From Sabethes cyaneus (taxonomy: Eukaryota; Arthropoda; Insecta; Diptera; Culicidae), in assembly GCF_943734655.1 (NCBI RefSeq), contig NC_071353.1, forward strand, positions 145,558,043 through 145,622,042: a stretch of 64,000 nt of DNA. Reading direction: 5' to 3'. The translations under genes and the position numbers were made by a program. The notes below the pieces were generated by a model that saw only the letters and a program-made list of their open reading frames with translations, was not told the DNA's origin and ran no database searches. Below, in pieces: positions 32,253-43,477 of this stretch. Position 1 is the first letter of the stretch; each line of letters begins with the position of its first letter.

Positions 32253-32415
32253 AATAAAAGTCAGCTTTGAGTTACGATGGAACCAAAAACGGATATTCCG
32301 GAGTATTCACATTGGCTCAAAATACATCCAAATGTCCACCCAAGAATTCGTCCTGGAAAGCCTATCATTTGATACCCCATTTGCCATATTTACAAAGAAA
32401 ATCTAAAACGGCCAG
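32253..32415 (+). repeat. 152-bp satellite, diverged monomer (right of retrotransposon)
   Basis: The sequence resumes GTCAGCTTTGAGTTACGATG and runs through CATCCAAATGTCCACCCAAG to AAAACGGCCAG, about one monomer, more diverged than those in the main array. Confidence 0.75.
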
Positions 32416-32900
32416 GTTTTGATTTAGGTTTTGATGGCATATGATACAGATTATCATATTATTGGCAAATAATTTGGTTTTTGTTATTGTATAAATGTAA
32501 AAAAAAAATTTTTAATGTTTAATAAGTCAGGTCAGTATTTTAGTACATGCCATCGGAAAACCATTCGCGACATTCATGCTTGTTTTCCTAATAGTTTGTG
32601 ACAACCTTAATTCAATATCAACTATAGTCCACCGCATTTGCGAAAGATTTTGACATTTTTGTTGTCACTGTGATGAAATAACGTCCCTGTTGAAATCATC
32701 TTACGTGTCTTGTGCCTGTTTCTTCACGTGACTCACGAAAGTCATTATATAAACGCAAGGGTCTTTTAATAAAAAATTAAAACAATGCTTTTTAAAAAAA
32801 CGAAGCAGTAGGCAATTTAAATGCAAAAATAAATTTTGTTATATGTTCCTGGGAGTGTTCTTAATGGATAAATGCAACTAAATGTGAAATTTCTCGTGCA
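32416..32900. other. Non-satellite insert within the satellite
   Basis: AT-rich DNA separates satellite fragments ending at 32415 and starting near 32900. No terminal repeats or ORF were found; it is probably an insertion of unknown type. Confidence 0.4.
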
Positions 32901-32956
32901 TTCAAGAACCCGATTCGTCTTGGAAAGTCCTGTCTTTTGATACCCCATTTGCCATA

Positions 32957-33140
32957 CACTCAAGTACTTTTTTTACACGGTTTGTTTTTTCGATTATCAA
33001 GAACGGGACAAGTTAGGTCATTTATTTCTCAATACATTTGGGAGCGGCCCGACAGTCGTTACGTAGTTTGTAAATGGTCCCTAAGTTGCACCATTCTTAA
33101 ATAATCGAAAAAACAAACCGTGTAAAAAAAGACTTGAGTG
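32957..33140. mobile_element. MITE inserted in a satellite monomer, TA duplication (184 bp)
   Basis: CACTCAAGTACTTTTTTTAC and GTAAAAAAAGACTTGAGTG form terminal inverted repeats, continuing inward with CGGTTTGTTTTTTCGATTAT and its complement. TA flanks both ends (32955-32956, 33141-33142), and removing the element with one TA restores the normal satellite phrase GCCATATTTCC. Confidence 0.85.
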
Positions 33141-33142
33141 TA

Positions 33143-36100
33143 TTTCCAAAGAAAATTCAAAATGGCCAGCTTTGAGTTCCGTTGGAACTGAAAACGGGCA
33201 TTCCGGAGTGTCCACATTGGCTCAAAATACATCCAAATGTCTACCCAAGAATTCGTCTTCGAAAATCCTGTCATTTGATACCCCATTTGCCATATTTCCA
33301 AAGAAAATTCAAAATGGCCAGCTTTGAGTTCCGTTGGAACTGAAAACGGGCATTCCGGAGTGTCCACATTGGCTCACAATACATCCAAATGTCCACCCAA
33401 GAATTCGTCTTGGAAAATCCTGTCATTTGATACCTCATTTGCCATATTTTCAAAGAAAATTCAAAATGACCAGCTTTGAGTTCCGTTGGAACTGAAAACG
33501 GGCATTTCGGAATGTCCACATTGGCTCAAAATACATCCAAATGTCTACCCAAGAATTCGTCTTCGAAAATCCTGTCATTTGATACCCCATTTGCCATATT
33601 TCCAAAAAAAAAATTCAAAATGGCCAGCTTTGAGTTCCGTTGGAACTGAAAACGGGCATTCCGGAGTGTCCACATTGGCTCAAAATACATCCAAATGTCC
33701 ACCCAAGAATTCGTCCTAGAAAATCCTGTCATTTGATACCCCATTTGACATATTTCCAAAGAAAATCTAAAACGGCCAGTTCCGAGTAACGGTAGAAACG
33801 GTAGCGGATATTCCGGAGTGTCCACATTTGGCTCAAAATACATCCGAATGTCCACCCAAGAATTCGTCTTGGAAAATCCTGTCATTTGATACCTCATTTG
33901 CCATATTTCCAAAGAAAATTCAAAATGGCCAGCTTTGAGTTCCGTTGGAACTGAAATCGGGCATTCCGGAATGTCCACATTGGCTCAAAATACATCCAAA
34001 TGTCCACCCAAGAATTCGTCTTCGAAAATCCTGTCATTTGATACCCCATTTGCCATATTTCCAAAGAAAATTCAAAATGGCCAGTTCCGAGTTCCGTTAG
34101 AACCGAAAACGGACGATACGGAGTGTCCACATTGGCTTAAATTACATCCAAACGTCCACCAAAGAATTCGTCTTGGAAAATCCTGTCGTTTGATACCTCA
34201 TTTGCCATATTTCCAAAGAAAATTCAAAACGGCCAGCTTTGAGTTCCGTTGGAACTGAAAACGGGCATTCCGGAGTGTCCACATTAGGCTCAAAATACAT
34301 CCGAATATCCACCCAAGAATTCGTCTTGGAAAATCCTGTCATTTGATACCTCATTTGCCATATTTCCAAAGAAAATTCAAAATGGCCAGCTTTGAGTTCC
34401 GTTGGAACTGAAATCGGGCATTCCGGAGTGTCCACATTGGCTCAAAATACATCCAAATGTCCACCCAAGAATTCGTCTTCGAAAATCCTGTCATTTGATA
34501 CCCCATTTGACATATTTCCAAAGAAAATCTAAAACGGCCAGTTCCGAGTAACGGTAGAAACGGTAGCGGATATTCCGGAGTGTCCACATTTGGCTCAAAA
34601 TACATCCGAATGTCCACCCAAGAATTCGTCTTGGAAAATCCTGTCATTTGATACCTCATTTGCCATATTTCCAAAGAAAATTCAAAATGGCCAGCTTTGA
34701 GTTCCGTTGGAACTGAAATCGGGCATTCCGGAATGTCCACATTGGCTCAAAATACATCCAAATGTCCACCCAAGAATTCGTCTTCGAAAATCCTGTCATT
34801 TGATACCCCATTTGCCATATTTCCAAAGAAAATTCAAAATGGCCAGTTCCGAGTTCCGTTGGAACTGAAAACCGGCATTCCGGAGTGTCCACATTGGCTC
34901 AAAATACATCCAAATGTCCACCCAAGAATTCGTCTTCGAAAATCCTGTCATTTGATACCCCATTTGCCATATTTCCAAAGAAAATTCAAAATGGCCAGCT
35001 TTGAGTTCCGTTGGAACTGAAGACGGGCATTCCGGAGTGTCCACATTGGCTTAAATTACATCCAAATGTCCAACCAAGAATTCGTCTTGGAAAATCCTGT
35101 CATTTGATACCACATTTGCCATATTTCCAAAGAAAATTCAAAATGGCCAGTTCCGAGTTCCAATAGAACCGAAAACGGACGTTCCGGAGTGTCCACATTG
35201 GCTTAAATTACATCCAAATGTCCACCCAAGAATTCGTCTTGGAAAATCCTGTCATTTGATACCCCATGTGCCATATTTCCAAAAAAAATTCAAAATGGCC
35301 AGCTTTGAGTTCCGTTGGAACTGAAGACGGGCATTCCGGAGTGTCCACATTGGCTCAACATACATCCAAAAGTCCAGCCAAGAATTCGTCTTAGAAAATC
35401 CTGTCATATGATATCTCATTTGCCATATTTCCAAAGAAAATTCAAAATGGCCAGCTTTGAGTTCCGTTGGAACTGAAAACCGGCATTCCGGAGTGTCCAC
35501 ATTGGCTCAAAATACATCCAAATGTCCACCCAAGAATTCGTCTTCGAAAATCCTGTCATTTGATACCCCATTTGCTATATTTCCAAAGAAAATTCAAAAT
35601 GGCCGGCTTTGAGTTCCGTTGGAACTGAAGACGGGCATTCCGGAGTGTCCACATTGGCTCAAAATACATCCAAAAGTCCACCCAAGAATTCGTCCTAGAA
35701 AATCCTGTCATATGATATCTCATTTGCCATATTTCCAAAGAAAATTCAAAATGGCCAGCTTTGAGTTCCGTTGGAACTGAAAACCGGCATTCCGGAGTGT
35801 CCACATTGGCTCAAAATACATCCAAATGTCCACCCAAGAATTCGTCTTCGAAAATCCTGTCATTTGATATCTCATTTGCCATATTTCCAAAGAAAATTCA
35901 AAATGGCCAGCTTTGAGTTCCGTTGGAACTGAAAACGGGCATTCCGGAGTGTCCACATTGGCTCAAAATGCATCCAAATGTCCACCCAAGAATTCGTCTT
36001 GGAAAATCCTGTCATTTGATACCTCATTTGCCATATTTCCAAAGAAAATTCAAAATGGCCAGCTTTGAGTTCCGTTGGAACTGAAAACCGGCATTCCGGA

Positions 36101-36798
36101 GTGTCCACATTGGCTCAAAATGCATCCAAATGTCCACCCAAGAATTCGTCTTGGAAAATCCTGTCATTTGATACCTCATTTGCCATATTTCCAAAAAAAA
36201 TTCAAAATGGCCAGCTTTGAGTTCCGTTGGAACTGAAAACGGGCATTCCGGATTGTCCACATTGGCTCACAATACATCCAAATGTCCACCCAAGAATTCG
36301 TCCTAGAAAATCCTGTCATTTGATACCTCATTTGCCATATTTCCAAAGAAAATTCAAAATGGCCAGCTTTGAGTTCCGTTGGAACTGAAAACGGGCATTC
36401 CCGTGTCCACATTGGCTCAAAATACATCCAAATGTCCACCTAAGAATTCGTCTTGGAAAATCCTGTCATTTGATACCTCATTTGCCATATTTCCAAAGAA
36501 AATTCAAAATGGCCAGCTTTGAGTTCCGTTGGAACTGAAAACGGGCATTCCCGAGTGTCCACATTGGCTCAAAATGCATCCAAATGTCCACCCAAGAATT
36601 CGTCTTGGAAAATCCTGTCATATGATACCCCATTTGACATATTTCCAAAGAAAATCTAAAACGGCCAGTTCCGAGTTACGGTAGAAGCGGTAGCGGATAT
36701 TCCGGAGTGTCCACATTTGGCTCAAAATACATCCGAATGTCCACCCATGAATTCGTCTTGAAAACTTCTATCACTCGATACCGCATTTGTTATATTTC
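33143..36798 (+). repeat. 152-bp satellite array 1 (~24 monomers)
   Basis: Head-to-tail monomers of 152 bases, readable from the EcoRI site in AAGAATTCGTC that recurs nearly every 152 bases. Core phrases are CCTGTCATTTGATACC, GCCATATTTCCAAAGAAAAT and GTGTCCACATTGGCTC. Two monomer classes alternate irregularly: one with TTCAAAATGGCCAGC, one with TCTAAAACGGCCAG. The last monomers before 36798 carry marker variants (ATTCCGGATTGTCC, ATTCCCGTGTCC, ATTCCCGAGTGTCC, GTAGCGGATATTCC) that recur in order at the ends of the other arrays. Each monomer is open for about 50 codons on the minus strand but 152 is not a multiple of three, so the apparent ORFs of 77-150 codons are artefacts. Confidence 0.93.
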
Positions 36799-36802
36799 AG
36801 AT

Positions 36803-36897
36803 TTGACACAATTTCTGTCACACTGTCAAAGTGTCAGAGTGTCAGCTGTCAGTTGCATATTTTTTTCATCTGCAATCACAGCAAACAGTTTTCAGTT
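36803..36897 (+). promoter_or_regulatory. Candidate promoter: phased TGTCA cluster and initiator
   Basis: TGTCA occurs at 36816, 36824, 36832, 36840 and 36847, spaced 8, 8, 8 and 7 bases, plus a reverse copy (TGACA) at 36803. Downstream, TCAGTT at 36892-36897 fits the arthropod initiator, and an AT-rich CATATTTTTTT lies about 35 bases before it. A transcript from there would have a ~42-base leader before the ATG at 36936. TGTCA is the core site of TALE/TGIF-type homeodomain proteins; binding here is only inferred. Confidence 0.45.
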
Positions 36898-36935
36898 CGT
36901 TTGTTCTGAAAAGTTTATAAATATAGGTGCGAACA

Positions 36936-37555
36936 ATGATTTTCAAGCCTTCGGGTTTTGATGGTGTAGAAGAGAGGGCTTTTTCCAAACTGGATACTAA
37001 AATGTCTTGGATTTTACGTTGTATAAACAAAATTAAAAGGTAAATATGTGCAATATTAATAGAATAGAATATAAACTAATAGAATTATATGAAATTAGGT
37101 CGGTTCTGGCCTGTGTCAGGACTTCCGGAGAGAATGAAGATGACATCTCCGAGCAAGCACTAGCCAGCAGAGTCGACCTAGCAGAATGTTCAAAATCGGC
37201 TGAGGAAAAAAAGCAGCCGACAGGCACAGAGTCGTTGTCCGACGAACCTGGTCCTTCTGGCTGCTGTTTTTCCTCCGTTCCCAGTCCATCAAGGGCTGCT
37301 TCTAGCCGTTCTGGGGCGTTGCCTCGTCGGGGCCGGGTCCAGATTACTGTTCCAGCTACTCGGTTTTGGTACAGTGATCGGACCTGGAACCGAAGGCTTC
37401 GCTTCATAACGAGAAGCAGACATTATCGGTGGGTGCGCGGCCAGTGTAGGAGCTATCAACAATTAATAGCTCGAATTACAGCACAGGACATCTACTTCCT
37501 GCTTTTAACAATCGTGGCTGACGGTTCGCTTCTTGTTGCCTTCATAGTTTTTTAA
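36936..37555 (+). CDS. Novel amplified two-exon gene, copy 1 (186 aa predicted)
   Basis: Exon 1 is 36936-37039 (34 codons plus two bases, ATG in context GAACAATGA). A 59-nt intron (37040-37098) has donor G|GTAAAT, a CTAAT branch-like site at 37076-37080 and acceptor AAATTAG. Exon 2 is 37099-37555. Joining restores one Arg codon and gives 187 codons including stop. The protein begins MIFKPSGFDGVEERAF, has a Lys/Arg-rich helix (residues 22-36), and an acidic then Ser/Pro-rich middle (43-108). An Arg-rich segment (about 111-152, some 13 Arg, with WYSDRTWNRRLRF) and a hydrophobic C-terminal stretch (166-186, FLLLTIVADG) follow. No known domain is recognised. The hydrophobic end could be a membrane anchor; the basic part could bind nucleic acid; both are inference. 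Without the intron, exon 2 alone reads as a 169-codon frame from 37046. The stop lies in the TTAA target of a MITE. Confidence 0.65.
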
Positions 37556-37699
37556 ACCTTTATAAGGCAGTGGCAACTATTTTGCCACCAATGAAATATA
37601 TTTGTTTTGCCTCTATAATAATATCAACATTATTACAGAAGCAAAACTAATATTTTTCGATGGTGGCAATATAGTTGCCACTGTCTTATAAAGGGTTAA
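37552..37699. mobile_element. TTAA-flanked foldback MITE overlapping the gene stop, copy 1
   Basis: TTAA at 37552-37555 and 37696-37699 flank a hairpin whose arms read ACCTTTATAAGGCAGTGGC and GCCACTGTCTTATAAAGGGT, with inner arms TTTGCCACCA and TGGTGGCAA. This is the signature of a piggyBac-type MITE. The left TTAA supplies the TAA stop of the upstream CDS; since the target is duplicated, the stop would be the same without the insertion, but the 3' UTR would change. Confidence 0.8.
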
Positions 37700-37849
37700 A
37701 AATTTGATTAGAGTGAAGGAACAAGAGAACAAAAATGACAGCCGAGTCGTATGAATAAGCCAGTTTGCTTTGTTTTCTCGTGTCTAATTTTCATGAGAGA
37801 AATTAAGCAAATTTTTTTATTCATACGATTTAATGAAAATTTTAAGTAA

Positions 37850-40800
37850 AAAAAATTACAAATGTAAAAATAAAAATTAATATGCATTAGAAAGCAAAAA
37901 AAAAAGAACTATAAAAAACAATTGTCATACAAATTACAAAAGTGAAAAAAATTGATAAACCCGAAGGCAAAAAAAAAAAGCAATCGAAAAAATTATTTAC
38001 AAAATTAAAGGAAAAGGAGCATAAAAATAACAAAATAAAAACTTTATATTGCAGAAAATAACACAATTAGTGAAAAGCTCTAATTCGATATTCTAAATTC
38101 GACATTCGAGGTTTCAAATTCCAGTTTCGAATTGGATTTCATTTTAAAACTTGAAATAAAAATAAAAATTAAAGCCTACCATATTTTTTTTTTAAATTTA
38201 AAAAAAAATTACCATAAAAACTTTAACCTGAAAAATATAAACTAATTGATACTATAAAACTACATAAATGTGGAACTAAAATTTGAATACTTAAATTCAA
38301 AACTCAACACTTTCAATGAAAATCCTAATTTAAAACTTAAAATTTGAAAACGTACTTTAAAACTTTAGCTTGAAACGTAAAATTTACCTCTAAGTTCAAA
38401 ACTTTAATTAGAAACCTAAATTTAAAACTTTAAATTCAAAACAAAAAACTTAAATCATAAAATTTAAAACCTAAAATAGAAACAGAATATTTAAAACTTA
38501 CCTAAATGTAAAACCTAAAATTTAAAACTTTACATTCAATACCTAAAATTAGGAACACTAATAAAATGTAGGATCTAAAACTTGTAATTTAAGAAATTCA
38601 AATTTAACTAAAACTCACAGCTGAAATTTAGAACTTACGATTTATTTTAAATTTTTTGTTTTAAGCCTAAGTTTCAAAATTCCAGTTTCTAAATTCCAGT
38701 TTTTCATTGTAAGTTTAGAATTTGTAAAGTTTGAAATTTCAATTTCTAAATTTCAATTGAAGCTTTTAAAATTTATGTTTCTAAATTTTAGTAATTATTT
38801 TTAAGTCTTTAATTTCAGCTGAAAATTTTAGTTAAATTTTCATTTTTCAAATTTCAATTTTTAACTCTTACATATTATTAGAGACTTTAGTTTAAATGTT
38901 AAGCTTGAAATTTAAAGTTTTGAATTTAGGTTTTTAAATTTTAGTTACACATTTTAAATTTCAAAATTTATGTGTATAAATTTTAGTATGTGTTTTGAAT
39001 TTCAGGATCTTAATTTTAAGTTTTGAGTTTAGGTTTCTAATTTAGGTTTTTACTAAGACTTTAGTTTTTTTATATTTTTAAATTTTAGTTCTACATTTTT
39101 AGTTTTCAATACAAAGTTTTGGTTATTGGCTTATAACTTCAAGTATAAAAATTTTTGACATATGTTTCAATATTTAAGTTTCTAAATTTCAGTTTCAAAT
39201 TTCAAATAAAAGTTTAAATTTTTGATTGGAGTTTAAGTTCTAAGTCTTATAATAATCTACCATTTTTTTCGAGATAATAAGTTCGACATTCGAGGTTTCA
39301 AATTCCAGTTTCGAATTGGATTTTACTTTAAAACTTGAAATAAAAATAAAAATTCAAGCCTACAATAAAAACTTAAACCTGAAAAATATAAACTAATTGA
39401 AACTATAAAACTAAAAAGGTGGAACTAAAATTTTAAAACTTAAATTCAAAATTTCAAAACTCAAAACTTTCAATGAAAATCTAAACTTAAAGCTTAAAAT
39501 TTACAAACGTACTTCAAAACTTTAGCTTGAAACGCAAAAATTATTCAAAACTTTAATTAGAAACCTAAATTTAAAACTTGAAATTTAAATCTTGAAATTC
39601 AAAACAAAAAACTTAAATCATAAAATTTAAAACCTAAAATAGAAACAGAACATTTAAAACTTAAATGTAAAACCTAAAATTTAAAACTTAACATTTATTA
39701 CCTAAAATTAGGGACAATAATACAATGTAAGATTTAAAACTTGAAATATAAGAAATTCAAATTTAACTAAAATTCACAGCTGAAATTTAGAACTTACGTT
39801 TTATTTTAAATTTTGTGTTGTAAACCTAAGTTTCAAAATTCAAGTTTCTAAATTCCAGTTCTTCATTGTAAGTTTAGAATTTGTAAAGTTTGAAATTTCA
39901 ATTTCTAAATTTCAATTGAAGTTTTCAAAATTTATGTTTCTAAATTTTAGTAATTAGTTTTAAGTTTACCTTAATTTCAGCTGAAAATTTTAGTTAAATT
40001 TTAATTTTTCAACTTTCAAGTTTTAAATCTTACCTACATTTTATTAGAGACTTTAGTTTAAATGTTAAGTTTTAAATTTTAAGTTTTGAATTTCAGTTTT
40101 TAAATTTCAGTACCACATTTTAAATTTCAAAATTTATGTGTCTAAATTTTAGTATTAAATTGTGAGTTTTAAATTTTAGGATTGAATTTTAAGTTTTACA
40201 CCTAAGCTCTTATTTTAGGCTTCAAATCTCGTGCTTTTATTTTGGGCTTTGAATGTAAGATTTAAGTTTTATGTTTTGAATTTCAGGATCTTTATTTTAA
40301 GTTTTGAGTTTAGGTTTATAATTTAGGCTTTATTAAGATCTTAGTTTTTTTATATTTTTAAATTTTAGTTCATTTTTAGTTTTCAATACAAAGTTTTTGT
40401 TATTGGCTTTAATTTTGATTTTAGCTTCAAGTATAAAAATTTTTAACATACGTTTCAACATTTAAGTTTTCAAATTCCTATGTCTCATGTTTCTAAATAT
40501 TCAGTTTCAGAATTAAGTTTCCAAAACGTCAGTTTCAAATTTCAAGTAAAAATTAAAAATTTTTATTCGAGTTTAAGTTTTAAGTCACATTTTTTTGCGA
40601 GGTTTCAAATTCCAGTTTCGAATTGGATTTCAATTTAAAACTTGAAGTAAAAATTAAAATTAAGGCCTGCAATAAAAACTTTAACCTGAAAAATATAAAC
40701 TAATTGATACTATAAAACTATATAAATGTATAAGTAAAATTTGAAACTTTAATTAGAAACCTAAATTTGAAACTTGAAATTCATACAATTTAAAACCTAA

Positions 40801-42640
40801 AATAAAAACAAAATGCTTAAAACTTACCTAAATATAAAACCTAAAATTTAATACTTAACATTTAATACACTAATTAAATGTAGGTTTTAAAATTTGAAAT
40901 TTAAGAAATTCTAATTTAACTAAAATTCACAGCTGAAATTAGCTTTTTTTAAATTTTGTGTTTTAAGCCTAAGTTTCAAAATTCAAGTTTCTAAATTCCA
41001 GTTTTTCATTGTAATTTTGGAATTTGTAAAGTTTGAAATTTCAATTTCCAAATTTCAACTGAAGTTTTTAAAATTTATGTTTCTAAATTTTAGTAATTAT
41101 TTTTAAGTTTACCTTAAAGACTTTAATTTTAGGTATTACATTTTAAATTTTTAATTTCAGCTGAAAATTTTAGTTAAATTTTCATTTTTGAAATTTCAAG
41201 TTTTAAATCATTTAATCATTTTATTAGAGACCTTCATTTTACATATTAAATGTTAAGTTTGAATTTAAATTTCAGTTTTTAAATTTTAGTTAAACATTTA
41301 AAATTTCAAAATTTATGTGACTAAATTTCAGTATTAAATTCTAAGTTTCAAAATTTCAGTCTTACGTTTTATAAATTCTAGGTTTTAGATTTTTAACCAT
41401 AAAATTTAAACTAACGTTTGGAAATTTTAATATTTTAGTATTTAGATTCTTGTTTTAGAGTTTAGAAAATTAAATTTCGAATGTCGAATTTAGAGTTTTA
41501 GCTTATTTTCTTAGTTTTGCTGCTCTTTAATAATTTTCGAGTTTTACTTTTAGTTTTGAAGTTTTATTGTTTTTTGTTTAGAAATTTTTCATTCACTTTT
41601 GTTTTATTGCTTCGAATATTTTGTCAATTGTTCTAACTTCTAAGTTCTATAAATTTTCATTTTTTGAATAACAACGTCACTAAATTTACAGTTAAAAAAA
41701 TAACAATTAAAACCGTAACAATATTTATAGTTAAATGAATAACAATTAAAACCGCAGCTAAATTAACAGTTAAATGAAAAACAATTAAAAACGTAACAAA
41801 ATTTACAGTTAAATGAATAACAATAAAAGCATAAATTTCAGTTCCACGTTTTGAGTTTTAAGTTTCAGTTAGTTTTAATAAGTTTTAAATTTTCAGTTCC
41901 AAAATTTATGTTTCTAAATTTCAGTTATAAATTTTACATTACAAGTTTAGAAATTTAGTATTCTAAATTTCAGTTGTAAATTTTAGTGTTTTAAATTTCA
42001 AGTTTTAATCTTACATTTTGTTAGAGACCTTCATTTTACATATTAAATGTTAAGTCTGAATTTGAATTTCAGATTTTAAATTTCAGTTAAACATTTAAAA
42101 TTTTAAAATTCATGTGACTAAATTTCAGTATTAAATTTTCAGTTTCAAAATTTCAATCTTATGTTTTATAAATTCTAGGTTTTAGATTTTTAACCTTTAA
42201 TATTTTAGTATTTAGATTCTTGTTTTAGAATTTAGAAAATTAAATTTCGAATGTCGAATTTAGAATTTTAGCTTTATATTTTCTTATTTTTGATGCTTTT
42301 TAGTAATTTTCGAGTTTTACTTTTAGTTTTGAAGTTTTATTGTTCTTTGTTTAGATATTTTTCATTCACTTTCGTTTTATGCTCCTTTTCTCAATTGCTG
42401 GGAATATTTTGTCAATTGTTATAAATTCTAAGTTCTCTAAATTTTCAATTTTTGAATAACAATTAAAAACGTAACAAAATTTACAGTTAAATGAATAACA
42501 ACTAGAACCGTAACAAAATTTATAAATAACCCAATAACAATTAGAACCGTAACAAAATTAACAGTTAAATGAAAAACAGTAAAAAAAAGTAACAAAATTT
42601 ACATACAGACAACAATATTTACATAACAAAATTTGCAAAT
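37850..42640. repeat. AT-rich giant imperfect inverted-repeat block, copy 1
   Basis: About 4.8 kb, very AT-rich, made of short words such as AAACTTAAAATTT on one strand that switch to their complements (AAATTTTAAGTTT). A landmark ATTCGACATTCGAGG occurs at about 38099 and 39278, a shortened form at about 40597, and complements with CGAATGTCGAATTTAGA at about 41478 and 42247. Three ~1.0-1.3 kb subrepeats, each with an A-strand and then a T-strand half, can be traced. GGAGCATAAAA near 38019 pairs with TTTTATGCTCC near 42383. Short tandem ATGAATAACAATTAAAAC repeats lie at 41690-41830 and 42450-42590. No coding capacity. Confidence 0.82.
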
Positions 42641-43477
42641 ACATACAGATACACATTCATTCATACAAACACATAACACACCCATGCATACACTCACACA
42701 CGACACAACGGGTTGCAAAAGAGTCCGCCTCCTCGTGGTGCAACCTGGGTAACGCTAAATGGACTCATATTTTAAAATAGAATAATATAATGTTTATACT
42801 AATACATAGGGTTAAAATCCCTCGGTTCTCGATAACAGCCCTCTCATATTTCACGTTGGTTATCCTACAAAAATAATTTTAGCAAATCAACTCAATATCA
42901 TTACATTTACAAAATACCCGATCATTAACTGGTTTCTCTGTTCTGATTAATTTTCAATCAATAATTGCTGATAGTAATTGTACAAATATCAAACCCTCGT
43001 GGCCTTTCTATCCCAGCATTGGCCAATCACGGCTGTGGTAATACTCTTCGGCAGGGGAACTATGCCATTAGCGCGAAGCATTTTTAGTCCACGAGTGTTG
43101 GTTGCTTTCACGGATAAGCCTAGAGTACTAGAGTCACTCTCTACACACATCAGTACATTTATGAAGGTAAAATTAAGTCCTCACAAACAATAATAATATC
43201 AAATGAACTGTATGAATGTACTAGCGAAACTTGTAAAATGATATTTGTGCAATACCCATAAGCATGTTTAAGTTCCTTCAAACCTTCCTCCTTCACCGAT
43301 AAAAAGTAAAGTTTTCCATGGGTTTTCTTTCTAGCAAGTAAGTCTTTTCAAACGACTGTAGTGAAAAAATTCGATCCTGGACAAGACTTTTGACGGGATT
43401 TCAAGAAGCATCAACCGCCAAACCACCGAAAGGAATGAGCCACATTAATGCCGAGATGTCTACATTCTGATAAGTTG
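42641..43477. other. Complex segment between AT-rich block and satellite, copy 1
   Basis: Starts with a CACA-rich stretch (42650-42710), then a potential hairpin GGTTGCA/TGCAACC (42713-42750). It runs to the satellite with no long gene. It is nearly identical in all three units. A 53-codon minus-strand ORF is described separately. The plus-strand frame at 42978-43193 is probably its shadow. Confidence 0.5.
42989..43150 (-). CDS. Short conserved ORF (53 aa), copy 1
   Basis: An ATG at 43150 opens 53 codons ending at 42989. The peptide includes TNTRGLKMLRANGIVPLPK and ends GQCWDRKATRV. It is below usual ORF cut-offs. The composition looks protein-like and the sequence is the same in all three units, but the surrounding non-coding DNA is equally conserved, so this is weak evidence. 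It may be the tail of a spliced gene or a fossil of a dispersed repeat. Confidence 0.25.
   Translation of the reverse strand: MCVESDSSTLGLSVKATNTRGLKMLRANGIVPLPKSITTAVIGQCWDRKATRV

Noticed and set aside
33059..36439. Many 77-150 codon minus-strand ORFs of the MDTPECPFSVP type in the satellite arrays
   Set aside because: They simply follow the 152-bp monomer, whose length is not a multiple of three, so each ORF reads about 1.5 monomers in two frames; there is no start context or domain. The same applies to arrays at 43.4-45.4, 52.5-54.9 and 62.0-62.8 kb.
33143..36798. CRISPR-like array
   Set aside because: The repeats are head-to-tail 152-bp monomers with no unique spacers, in a eukaryotic genome; this is satellite DNA.
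36914..36923. TATA-like TTTATAAATA just before the gene ATG
   Set aside because: It is only about 15-20 bases upstream of the ATG at 36936, too close to place a start site before that codon. It could only serve a shorter protein from the ATG near 37002, so I prefer the initiator at 36892.
37033..37407. 124-codon minus-strand ORF opposite the amplified gene (also at 46041-46415 and 55502-55876)
   Set aside because: The plus strand has the in-phase upstream exon, short intron and stop at a defined point. The antisense frame has no splice support and is best read as a shadow of the biased codons.
36936..37555. Amplified gene as a known sex-determination or drive factor
   Set aside because: I see no sequence match to any such factor that I can recall. 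The sex-linkage idea rests only on the amplified, satellite-linked layout, so I keep it as a hypothesis to test.
42978..43193. 71-codon plus-strand ORF in the complex segment
   Set aside because: It lacks a normal start (TTG) and overlaps a more protein-like minus-strand frame; no domain is seen.
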